A stretch of DNA of 49,594 bases from Terriglobales bacterium (lineage in GTDB: Bacteria > Acidobacteriota > Terriglobia > Bryobacterales > Bryobacteraceae), in NCBI GenBank assembly GCA_021372245.1, contig JAJFUV010000048.1, forward strand, positions 1 through 49,594. The letters are read 5' to 3'. Positions 1 through 8,188 of the stretch are shown in pieces (within the stretch, counting starts at the first letter, position 1; each line of letters starts with the position of its first letter). Both the position numbers and the translations under genes were made by a program. The notes under the pieces were generated by a model, which saw nothing but the letters and a program-made list of their open reading frames with translations, ran no database searches and had not been told where the DNA came from.

Positions 1-987
1 TACGACGCCGTGGTGCCGTTCTTCAAGCTTTACGGCAAGGCAGCGAACTTCGCCTGGCACATGAACACGGACCCGTCCGATCACAACTATCAGCTCGACA
101 ACCGGCTGGCCGCCTATCGTTTCATCGGCAAGCATTTCGGCATCGCCGGGATGGAATCGGAAGAGCAGTTGGGGCCGGAGATCAAGAGCTACGACGAATT
201 GATCGTCGGCATCCCGAAGGACAACCTGACGATCCTGGGGCTGGCGCGCAAGCTTGCGCTGCGCATCTCGCGTCCGGCGATCCCGCCGGCGGGCGCCGCG
301 CGCGACGCCTGGAGTGTGAAGGAACGCGCGCGTCTCGGCCGCGTGCTTCGCTACAAGCCGGTGAGCATGGCGCGTCCGTGGAAACTCGCCAACACGCACA
401 ACAAGGGCCTCGAGACGCTATCCTACCGGCTCGACTTCTCCAACGGCTTGAGCGCCACGGCGGTATGGTTCCGCGCGCTGGATGCGCAGGATCCCGCCCC
501 GGCAACCATCGTCTTCGACGGGAATGGCAAGAAAGCGGCGGGTGCCGTGGTTTCAGACCGCGTGAACCGCGGCGAGCAGGTCCTGGCAGTTGATCCCATC
601 TTTTATGGCGATGCCGGGACGGGGAATCTGCGACCCACACTTTTCACTCAGCTAATATCGGCCCTAGGAGATAGACCGCTGGGGCTGGAAGCCGCGCAGT
701 TGATCGAGACAACTCGCTGGTTCGGCAAACAATCCGGCGCCAAGAAACCGCGTCTGGAGGTGAACGGCTTCCGCGCACAGGTGGCGGCCACCATCGCGGC
801 GGCGCTCGCGCCGGAGCTGTTTTCCGACGTCGTGATCCGCAACGGGCAGGCGTCGCTGGCGCACATCTATGATGCGCCGGTCGAATACGGACAGGCCCCG
901 GACTTGTTCTGCCTGGATCTGTATAATGATTTCGATCTGGACCGGCTGGCCGGGCTGGCCTCGCCTGCCAGGATCGCGATCCAGTAG
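1..987 (+). CDS. Secreted esterase-like alpha/beta-hydrolase, C-terminal part (5' end outside window)
   Basis: The reading frame is open at the first base of the window, so this is the C-terminal ~328 residues of a longer protein. It resembles the C-terminal half of acetylxylan-esterase-like alpha/beta-hydrolase proteins that are common in Solibacter-type Acidobacteriota. A strand-turn segment (VFDGNGK) is followed by a helical stretch starting ELFSDVV and ends with a short C-terminal strand. The catalytic serine region would lie upstream, so the activity cannot be confirmed here. The stop lies 7 bp before the convergent ATPase gene. The family call is by general resemblance only; another carbohydrate or peptide esterase is possible. 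Confidence 0.5.
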   Translation, partial: YDAVVPFFKLYGKAANFAWHMNTDPSDHNYQLDNRLAAYRFIGKHFGIAGMESEEQLGPEIKSYDELIVGIPKDNLTILGLARKLALRISRPAIPPAGAARDAWSVKERARLGRVLRYKPVSMARPWKLANTHNKGLETLSYRLDFSNGLSATAVWFRALDAQDPAPATIVFDGNGKKAAGAVVSDRVNRGEQVLAVDPIFYGDAGTGNLRPTLFTQLISALGDRPLGLEAAQLIETTRWFGKQSGAKKPRLEVNGFRAQVAATIAAALAPELFSDVVIRNGQASLAHIYDAPVEYGQAPDLFCLDLYNDFDLDRLAGLASPARIAIQ

Positions 988-994
988 GGTTGAC

Positions 995-2254
995 TTAGCT
1001 GCGCGTAAAGTACAGGTCGGCTGCGCGCTCCAGGTCCGCGTGCGACATGCGTGCTGGGCGGCCTTCGTAGTTGGCGATGGAGGCCAGAATCTCGCAGATG
1101 TCGCGCGGGTAACAGGCGCGCAGTTCCGTGCGGCCGTCGCGGAGGCACAGGCGCCGCAGGTAGTCCGCGCTATCCGGTTCGGACGGAATGTTGCACCCGG
1201 CCACCGTCCGCCTCAGGATCTCTTCGAAGACCTTCGCATCCACCGCGTCAATGAAGATCTTGTTGTGGATGCGGCGCAGGAACGCCTCGTCTGCCAGGTC
1301 ACTCGGATCCAGGTTGGTGGAGAAGACCACGAGCATCTCGAAGGGGATCTGGAATTTCACACCGTAGCGCAGGGTGAGGTAGTCGACGCGGCGGTCCAGG
1401 GGGACAATCCAGCGGTTGAGCAGGTCGCGCGGGCTCATGAGTTGGCGGCCGAAGTCGTCGATGACCAGGATGCCGTCGTTGGCCTTCATCTGCAGCGGCG
1501 CGGCGTAAATGCCCGAGGCCTCGTCCAGGCGCAACTCCAGCATGCTCGGCACCAGTTCGCCGCCCACCAAAAGGAATGGCCTGTGGCACAGTATCCAGCG
1601 CGGATCCCAATCCGCATCTTCCACACCCTCAACCTTCTCGTGCACGACCGGGTCGTAAAGGCTGATGATCTGGTTGTCCACTTCCACGGCATAGGGGATC
1701 AGCACCGCGTCTTCGTATATGCGGAGCAGACGCTCGGCCAGGCTGGTTTTGCCGTTGCCGGTGGGACCGTAAAGGAAGATGGAGGTTTGGGAGATCAGGG
1801 CCGGACCTAGCGAGTCGAGCAGCCGGTCCGTCACCACCAGGTCCGAAAGCGCCTGACGGAGCATACGCCTCGTGACCGTGACCTTGGCGGACTGCCTTTG
1901 CGTGGCGGCAGTGTATTCGTTGAGCGATACCGGGCAGGCGCCGGCGTACTGGCTGATCTGAAAACGTTCTCCCGCCAGCGCACGGCCGGCCGCCGAGAGC
2001 GCGAACTGATAGTCGTTCCCGATCATGCCCCTCACTTCCACCAGTTGTTGCTGGCGCATCTTCTGGAAGACACCTTCCAGGACCGGCACGGAGATGCGGA
2101 GCTTCTCACTCAAGCCAGTAAGCGTGGAATACCCTTCCAACAAAAGCCGCCGGAGCATCAAGTCCATCACCAGGGATTGAGGAACTCCAAGCTGCTCCAT
2201 GGTTTGCGGAGGAGGAGGGCAATAAGCTGAGCGGTACTGCGCGGTTGTGGCCAT
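995..2254 (-). CDS. AAA-type ATPase with N-terminal winged-helix-like domain
   Basis: A 419-residue cytoplasmic P-loop ATPase. Walker A is GPTGNGKT at residues 163-170 and Walker B is ILVIDD at 262-267. A sensor-like FSTN and an arginine-rich second region (FLRRIH) follow. Residues ~25-95 look like a winged helix (LSEKLRISVPVLEGVF, then a short acidic wing). Proteins of this layout in Acidobacteriota often lie beside pilus or secretion genes, and here the gene is divergent from a secretin-like gene. That suggests a regulatory or motor role in envelope assembly, which is inference. The MoxR/AAA core is clear; the substrate is unknown. Confidence 0.72.
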   Translation of the reverse strand: MATTAQYRSAYCPPPPQTMEQLGVPQSLVMDLMLRRLLLEGYSTLTGLSEKLRISVPVLEGVFQKMRQQQLVEVRGMIGNDYQFALSAAGRALAGERFQISQYAGACPVSLNEYTAATQRQSAKVTVTRRMLRQALSDLVVTDRLLDSLGPALISQTSIFLYGPTGNGKTSLAERLLRIYEDAVLIPYAVEVDNQIISLYDPVVHEKVEGVEDADWDPRWILCHRPFLLVGGELVPSMLELRLDEASGIYAAPLQMKANDGILVIDDFGRQLMSPRDLLNRWIVPLDRRVDYLTLRYGVKFQIPFEMLVVFSTNLDPSDLADEAFLRRIHNKIFIDAVDAKVFEEILRRTVAGCNIPSEPDSADYLRRLCLRDGRTELRACYPRDICEILASIANYEGRPARMSHADLERAADLYFTRS

Positions 2255-2342
2255 GCTTAGGAATCTTCCTTGTCAGTACTCGAATCGACAGAAACGGCCC
2301 GGGACTTTATCCACGCCGGCGGGGCTTTCGGCGTCAAACCTA

Positions 2343-3938
2343 GTGGTGAAGTCTGCCGCCAAACTCGTATGCGCGCTGCTGGTCTGCGTGAGCCTCACGC
2401 TGGGTGCCGACGCAGGCAGCCTGGCTCGCGACGCCCGCAAGGCCGAGCGTAAGGGCGAATGGGCGCGCGCCTACCTGCTTTACTCGGAGGCTGCGGCGGC
2501 GGATCCGGACAACCCCGAATACTGGGCCAAAGGCCAGGCGCTGCAAACCAGGGCGTTGGGACAAGTGAAGGTAGAGACGCCGTCCGAGCCGGTCAAAGAA
2601 CCGCCGCGAGAAGACGCTTCCCTGCTTGGCACAATCACCGCCAAGGACATGGCTGAAGTGCGTAAGCCGCAGCCGCCAAAGGAGTTAATTGGAAATCCGG
2701 CAACTCGCGACCTGGATCTTCGCGGCAGTCCCAAAGAGTTGTTCGAGCAGGTTTCGAAGGCTTACGGCATGGACGTCGTTTTTGACGGCGACTACCCGGA
2801 CGGCGCCACGCAGCACTTTCGGCTGGATAAGGCCGGCTATCGCGAGGCCCTGCGAACCCTGGAAATCGCCACCGGCAGCTTCGTCGTGCCACTGGCCGGC
2901 CGCCTGATGCTGGTGGTCAAGGACAATGTGCAGAAGCGCAACGAGGTGGAGCCGATGGCGGCGGTGGTGGTCCCCATTCCGGAGCCGGTCTCGGTGCAGG
3001 ACGCGCAGGAGCTGGCGCGGACCGTGCAACAAACCTTCGAAATCCGGCGCCTGTTCGTTGACTCGACGCGGCGCCTGGTGTTTCTGCGCGATCGCGTTTC
3101 AAAGATCGAGGGCGCGCAAATGCTGTTTGCGCAACTGTTGCGGCACCGGCCGGAGGCCGAGATAGAAATCGAACTCCTGGAGGTCAGCCGCTCCTCTTCC
3201 ACTTCGTTCGGGATCTCCCTGCCCACCTCGTTCCCACTGGTAAGTACGGGCAAGCCTTGGACCAACGCCATAACGAGTTTTCCGTCGGGCTACACCAGCT
3301 ACTTGTCCTTCGGTGGCGGCGCCTCGCTGATGGCTGTAGGAATCGCCAGCGCAACGGCGGTGGCCAACGCCAGCCGGTCAAGCGGAGGTACGATGCTGCG
3401 GGCCGAAGTGCGTGCCCTGGACGGGCAGGCGGCGCAGTTCCACGTCGGAGACAAGTATCCCATCATGACGGGAAATTACGGCAGCACGGCGCAGGTTGGC
3501 AGCAACGTGCTGGCGCTGACGCCCAGCTTCTCGTTCGAGGACCTGGGCTTCGTGTTGAAGGTGACACCCCGCATCCATGGCATGGACGACGTCACTCTGG
3601 ATGTCGAGGCGGAGTTCAAGGTTCTGACGGGCGAGAGCGTCAACGATATTCCCGTGATCGCCAACCGCAAGTTGAAAAGTCAGGTGCGCCTGGCGTCGGG
3701 CGAGTACGCCGTGATCGCGGGACTGATGACCGCTTCCGAGGCGCGCACCATCGGCGGAATAGCCGGCCTCTCATCTCTGCCGTTGCTGGGCCCGCTGCTG
3801 CGCACGAACACGCGTGAGCGCGATGCGAATGAGGCCGTCATCGTCGTGCGTCCGCGCGTGATAGAACTGCCCGGTTCCGAATTGCCCACGAAGTCCTTTT
3901 GGACCGGTTCGGAAACCCACTTCCCTTCACCGCTCTGA
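2343..3938 (+). CDS. Secretin (type II/III secretion system GspD/PilQ-like) outer-membrane protein
   Basis: The frame is open from 2247, but that start would overlap the divergent ATPase gene. The GTG at 2343 (or 2346) gives a clean signal peptide (VKSAAKLVCALLVCVSLTLG) and is preferred. After it comes a TPR-like helical pair (residues ~20-60), an STN/N-domain region (~110-200), an N1-like domain and a C-terminal secretin domain. The C-terminal signature runs VIANRKLKSQVRLASGEY, then GLSSLPLLGPLL and VIVVRPRVIE, which matches the secretin family. The product should form a multimeric outer-membrane channel. No other secretion genes are visible, so the system it serves is unknown. Its 3' end overlaps the convergent glycosidase gene by 12 bp. 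Confidence 0.82.
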   Translation: MVKSAAKLVCALLVCVSLTLGADAGSLARDARKAERKGEWARAYLLYSEAAAADPDNPEYWAKGQALQTRALGQVKVETPSEPVKEPPREDASLLGTITAKDMAEVRKPQPPKELIGNPATRDLDLRGSPKELFEQVSKAYGMDVVFDGDYPDGATQHFRLDKAGYREALRTLEIATGSFVVPLAGRLMLVVKDNVQKRNEVEPMAAVVVPIPEPVSVQDAQELARTVQQTFEIRRLFVDSTRRLVFLRDRVSKIEGAQMLFAQLLRHRPEAEIEIELLEVSRSSSTSFGISLPTSFPLVSTGKPWTNAITSFPSGYTSYLSFGGGASLMAVGIASATAVANASRSSGGTMLRAEVRALDGQAAQFHVGDKYPIMTGNYGSTAQVGSNVLALTPSFSFEDLGFVLKVTPRIHGMDDVTLDVEAEFKVLTGESVNDIPVIANRKLKSQVRLASGEYAVIAGLMTASEARTIGGIAGLSSLPLLGPLLRTNTRERDANEAVIVVRPRVIELPGSELPTKSFWTGSETHFPSPL

Positions 3939-6122
3939 GACGCGCTCGAAGCGGTACGTGCCGGCCTCGGCCAGAGTGAAAGACGCCTGGGTCGCGGCGG
4001 CGCCAGCAAGCTTCCAACCACCCGGAACGTCCAGGCGGAGAGAATCCACCGGCCTTCCCTTCAAGACGATCTCCAGGTTCCGCGCGGAAGCCTTCACGTC
4101 CAGCCGCGTCCCCCGGTACATCAGATTCGTCACGCCGATTTCGGGCACGGCGGCGGGCAGGCGGGGCTCTATGCGCAGTGAGGACGCCTGCGGCTGAAGC
4201 CCGAGAAAACCGTACACCACGATGGACGGCACCAGGCTGCTTTCAAAGAATTCCGCATCGATGCCGATGCCGCCGGCGGTGCCTCCACCTTGCAGCGTAC
4301 TCCCGTGCTTGCCGCCCTCGTAATACTTGCGGTAGCCGCCTTCGGCCCAGACATCCTTCTCCCAAGCCAGCATTTCCGACAGGCGCTGCCAGGCGCGGCC
4401 AGGTCCCAGCACTTTGAGGTTCGCCCACAGATCATAGAAGGAAAACCCCAACACGGCGCCGCCGTCCTGCACCTGCCCGCCCCAAGGGATCTTCTCCGGC
4501 CGGGTCCAGCCCTGCCCGTACCACTCCAGGTTCCGCTTCGTGGTGGCACGCGGGCCGAACCGCCAGTGGTAAATGTCGCCCCCGGTGGAGGTGTCGCCCT
4601 CGACGATGCGGCGGCCGCTCATCCAGTCCATGATCTCGGCGGCGTGGCGGTCCGAGGCGATGCCGTACCAAATCGCATCTAGATTCAGGAAGGTGAAGCC
4701 GTAGTCGTGCGCATTCCCTTCCTTGTCGATGCAGGCGACGAAACGGCCGGTCTTCTTGCTCCAGAACTTCTCGTTCGCCGTGCGCTTCACCTGGGCGGCG
4801 TGGCGGCGAAGCGCGGCCGGATCCAGGGCTTCATCGCTGATTGGGATGCCCCAACCCGGATTGTCGCGGACGGCCTGTTCGGCTTCGGCCATGGCCAAAA
4901 GGGAGGCGTAATACTGCGATGTCGAGTACATGTCGTCCCAGCCGAAGGGCATGATGTCCCAGTAGTTGTTGCCGATGCCGTGGCCGTAGTGCATCTGCTT
5001 GGAGCCATCGGACTTCGTTGTGTATCCGGCGAGGCCGTCGTGGCCGGGCCAGCGGTTGCGGATGTGGTTGAACTCCAGGCCGCCCAATACGGTCTGCTGA
5101 TAGCGCACCGCGCGGCGCATCTGATTCATGACGCGCGCCAGAAACTCGATGTCGCCGGTCCATTGGAAGTAATTCCATGAGGCCAGAACATAAATGGGGT
5201 TGTTGATGGTGTGGCGCGTGTCATAAGCGGTGAAGAAGGAATCGATGGCGAACTGTGCGTGGCTCTCGCCCGGCGCCAGCGCGATGCGGATGCGCTTGAT
5301 GCGGCCGTTCCACAAAGGGTGGCGGTACATGGCCGCCTGGCTGTGAGTGGTGCCGGAGATCTTCTCGTAGTCCGGGTTGCCGCCTGTCAACGGCAGATAG
5401 ACGCGGCGTTCGGCGCTGTACCCGGTATCCTGTTCGCGCAGCCATTCGATGTACGGCGGGCGGCCGGCGGGCGACGCGGGATCGCGCTTCCAGCGCAACT
5501 GCACGAACGGGGCGTTGAAGGCGTCGATGGTCACATCGGCAGGGGTGGTGATGCACGGGGAATCGCCGTCGGCTTCCAGTTGCCACTTCTTGTCCCGGAT
5601 CCCCAGCGAACGCACGTGGTCGAGTTCCCAGCCCTCGATGGCCTTCGCGCGACCGAAGCGGGAATCCGGCCGCCGCCGCAGGAAGTGTTCCCAAACCCAA
5701 CCGGGGCCGTCGTCCTGGAAGTGCCAGCCGGCGGTGTACCCTTTGTCGCCGGCCGGAGCGTTGGTCCACATGGGGAACGGCCAGCCCTGATCGTGGGCGT
5801 GCGAGAAGTGCTGATTGGTCCAGATGTAGCCGTCATCGTCCATGCGGATCCCGAGCAGGTCGTCTCGCAGGATGCGCTGGATGGGGGCGGTCCAGCCTGG
5901 GTGCAGTGCGCCGGCCATCCAGGTGTCGCTGGCGGTCAGGTACTCCTGATTGAAAAGCACGCTGCCGTGCCCGAGCCGTGTGCTGAAGTGATACCAGAGG
6001 TAATTCGACAGCAATTGCGCTTCGGCGTCGTGGCCGGCGAAGGAAAAGCGCGGGAACTCCGGCGGTTGCGCGGCGAGGGGCATGGCGCAAGCCGCGAGGA
6101 ATAACAGGATCGTTCGCTTCAT
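3927..6122 (-). CDS. Secreted six-hairpin glycoside hydrolase (MGH1/GH63-like fold)
   Basis: A 731-residue secreted protein. The chosen ATG at 6122 begins a good signal peptide (MKRTILLFLAACAMPLAAQ); an in-frame start at 6146 only adds residues before it. The sequence has the tryptophan- and aspartate-rich repeats of (alpha/alpha)6 glycosidases: WMAGALHPGW, WELDHVRSLG, GWDDMYSTSQYY, and EWYGQGWTRPEKIPWGGQVQDGG near the C-terminus. A beta-sandwich-like tail (residues ~640-731) follows. Such enzymes trim glucosides or related sugars from plant or microbial polysaccharide. The exact GH family and catalytic acids cannot be assigned by eye. Confidence 0.68.
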   Translation of the reverse strand: MKRTILLFLAACAMPLAAQPPEFPRFSFAGHDAEAQLLSNYLWYHFSTRLGHGSVLFNQEYLTASDTWMAGALHPGWTAPIQRILRDDLLGIRMDDDGYIWTNQHFSHAHDQGWPFPMWTNAPAGDKGYTAGWHFQDDGPGWVWEHFLRRRPDSRFGRAKAIEGWELDHVRSLGIRDKKWQLEADGDSPCITTPADVTIDAFNAPFVQLRWKRDPASPAGRPPYIEWLREQDTGYSAERRVYLPLTGGNPDYEKISGTTHSQAAMYRHPLWNGRIKRIRIALAPGESHAQFAIDSFFTAYDTRHTINNPIYVLASWNYFQWTGDIEFLARVMNQMRRAVRYQQTVLGGLEFNHIRNRWPGHDGLAGYTTKSDGSKQMHYGHGIGNNYWDIMPFGWDDMYSTSQYYASLLAMAEAEQAVRDNPGWGIPISDEALDPAALRRHAAQVKRTANEKFWSKKTGRFVACIDKEGNAHDYGFTFLNLDAIWYGIASDRHAAEIMDWMSGRRIVEGDTSTGGDIYHWRFGPRATTKRNLEWYGQGWTRPEKIPWGGQVQDGGAVLGFSFYDLWANLKVLGPGRAWQRLSEMLAWEKDVWAEGGYRKYYEGGKHGSTLQGGGTAGGIGIDAEFFESSLVPSIVVYGFLGLQPQASSLRIEPRLPAAVPEIGVTNLMYRGTRLDVKASARNLEIVLKGRPVDSLRLDVPGGWKLAGAAATQASFTLAEAGTYRFERVSER

Positions 6123-6199
6123 CTGTTGGGCACCCTTGAACGGCAATCGACTGACCCGTTCATGATGCCAGAGATGGAGCGGGATTCGCTAGAGGAATC

Positions 6200-6859
6200 C
6201 TACGGCTGCAAAGGGATGGTCGCCTGGCCCGCCGGACCGGAGTAAATCAGCTCAACCGAATGGATTTTCTGGGTCTTTCCGCGGTACTGGAAGTAGAGCA
6301 GGCCTGCCTGGGGCAGAGCGCGGTCGCCCTCGGCGAGCGTGGCCTTCTGAACACGCTTGTTCATGGCTCGCTGAAGCTCGAGAGGAACCTTGGGCTCCCT
6401 GTACGGCTCCGACTCGCCCGCCTGACCGCTTCCCCCGAAACTGGTCTTGGGCTTCGAGTCGGTCTTGGGCGGCTGCCACTCGGGATCCTTGACGGTGGCG
6501 AGCACCAGGCCGTACGGCACGTTAGGCAGGATGTCCTTCTTCCCGTTGAGGCGCAGCGAGAAATTGTCGAAGGATATGGTCAGCCGCTCTCCTGCCGAGC
6601 CGTACAAGCCCACCTCGACGACGACGTATTCCTCAGACTTGAGAGTCGCCTCTTCGGTCGGGATCGCGTGCCCTTTGAACTCGGCTGCGATCGTTACTTT
6701 TCCCGCCGTGCCGCGCGACTGATAATCGGTCGGAGCCGCTCTTGGCGGCAAGCCCTTCGCTTCGACCGGCGCGGCGCCGTTGGGCGCGTTTTGCCCGTAC
6801 AGGCATAGGCAAAATGCCGCCGCCGGGATGCAGGTTCTCAAGGCGTGGAAAACTCTCAT
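6200..6859 (-). CDS. Small secreted protein of unknown function
   Basis: A 219-residue protein with an N-terminal signal peptide (hydrophobic AAAFCLCLYG, residues ~13-22) followed by a proline/alanine-rich linker. A beta-rich domain follows (KVTIAAEFKGHAIPTEEATL, then VVVEVGLYG and LTISFDNFSLRLNGKKDI). A polar stretch around 120-145 is low-complexity, and the C-terminus (LLYFQYRGKTQKIHSVELIYSG) looks like another strand pair. The arrangement suggests an extracytoplasmic beta-sandwich protein. I do not recognise a family with known function. It lies 60 bp downstream of the glycosyltransferase gene on the same strand and could be co-transcribed with it. Confidence 0.65.
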   Translation of the reverse strand: MRVFHALRTCIPAAAFCLCLYGQNAPNGAAPVEAKGLPPRAAPTDYQSRGTAGKVTIAAEFKGHAIPTEEATLKSEEYVVVEVGLYGSAGERLTISFDNFSLRLNGKKDILPNVPYGLVLATVKDPEWQPPKTDSKPKTSFGGSGQAGESEPYREPKVPLELQRAMNKRVQKATLAEGDRALPQAGLLYFQYRGKTQKIHSVELIYSGPAGQATIPLQP

Positions 6860-6919
6860 TTCAGCTAAGAACTTAACACATTCGGGAGCGTGAAGGCATG
6901 GCGTGCGCCCGCCGGTGCC

Positions 6920-8188
6920 TTACTTTGCCTTGCTCATTTCATATCGCTTGGTTTTGTCCCATTTATGTGCGCGGCCGACGATGAAATCGTCGTAGACCCC
7001 CGCGGCCACCAGCGGTATCCACAACTGCGCGTACGTGAAGTACATAAGGCACGCCAGCAGGATGTTCTTGGGCGAGTCCTCGCCCGGTTCGCAGCCGAGC
7101 GCGATGACGAGTTGCAGTACGAAGGTGGTGAACGCTACGATCCAGATGAGTCCGTACGGTCCGGCGATGCTCAGGTGGACCACCCCGGTGGCAAGCAGGA
7201 TCAGCAGCACATCGGAAATCACGATAGCTACAAAGAAGATGTAGTAGAGCGAGAGCGAATAGAGCAGCTCGAAACCGATCCGCCTGGGCTTGGCCTTCAG
7301 CAGCGATCCTGCGAACTTCCGGAACACGTAATTGGAGCCACGAACCCAGCGGCGGCGCTGGCGGAACCAGTGCCCCAGCCGCTCCGGCTCCTGCTCCCAG
7401 GTGACCGAATTGGGGATGAATTGAATCTCGTAGCCGGCCTGGTAGATGCGGATGCTCAGTTCGGAGTCCTCGGTAAGAGCCTCTTCGTCCCAGCCACCCA
7501 GTTCCTCGACTACCTCGCGGCGAATGACGTAGTTGGTGCCGGGCAGCGTGGTGACGTGCAGCAGCATCCATCGCCCCGCCTGCAGAATCCACTGGAAGGC
7601 GATGCCCTCGATGTTGATAAAGCGCGTGACGAGCGCGCGATGCCGGTTCCAGGCACGGTACATGCCGATGACCGCGGCCAGCTTCGGATGGGCGATCAAC
7701 TGCGAAACCAGCGGGCGCAGCGCCCCGGGCTCGGGGATGTTGTCGGCATCGTAGATGGCGATGATCGAGTGGCTGGCGAACTTGATCCCGTAGTTCAAGG
7801 CGGAGGATTTGCCGCGCGCCGCCTTCTCCGGCGGCACATTCACCACCTGCACACGGGCGATGGAATTGAACTCGTTTGCAACTTCGGCGGTGCGGTCCGT
7901 GCTGCCATCGTTGATGATGACGATTTCAATCTGGCTCTTGGGGTAGTCCAGGGCGAGCAGCGCGCGGATCGTATATGCGATCACCCGCTCTTCGTTGCGG
8001 CACGGGATCAGGATCGATACGCCGGGACAGTCCGCGTCGGCCAGCGGAGCCGGGCCTTCGGTGCCTTCGCGCGTGCGCCGGTAATACAGATGGCCGAACA
8101 GAAACAGGACGATCTGGTAGCCCACCATGAACCAGATGATGGTGACCGATAACAGGAAGAAGATGTCAACGACGAGATTCGCCCGCAT
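6920..8188 (-). CDS. Processive family 2 glycosyltransferase (PgaC/BcsA-like)
   Basis: A 422-residue membrane glycosyltransferase. An N-terminal transmembrane segment (residues ~5-36) precedes a GT2 domain with all the processive-synthase signatures: DGSTD at 94-98, DAD at 147-149, TED at 239-241 and QRRRW at 277-281. Further membrane spans lie after ~305. The enzyme should add sugars from a nucleotide-sugar donor and extrude a polymer, as hyaluronan, cellulose and poly-GlcNAc synthases do. Its ATG shares one base with the stop of the upstream deacetylase/glycosidase-like gene (TAATG), so the two are translationally coupled and probably act on one exopolysaccharide. The sugar is not known. 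Confidence 0.87.
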   Translation of the reverse strand: MRANLVVDIFFLLSVTIIWFMVGYQIVLFLFGHLYYRRTREGTEGPAPLADADCPGVSILIPCRNEERVIAYTIRALLALDYPKSQIEIVIINDGSTDRTAEVANEFNSIARVQVVNVPPEKAARGKSSALNYGIKFASHSIIAIYDADNIPEPGALRPLVSQLIAHPKLAAVIGMYRAWNRHRALVTRFINIEGIAFQWILQAGRWMLLHVTTLPGTNYVIRREVVEELGGWDEEALTEDSELSIRIYQAGYEIQFIPNSVTWEQEPERLGHWFRQRRRWVRGSNYVFRKFAGSLLKAKPRRIGFELLYSLSLYYIFFVAIVISDVLLILLATGVVHLSIAGPYGLIWIVAFTTFVLQLVIALGCEPGEDSPKNILLACLMYFTYAQLWIPLVAAGVYDDFIVGRAHKWDKTKRYEMSKAK

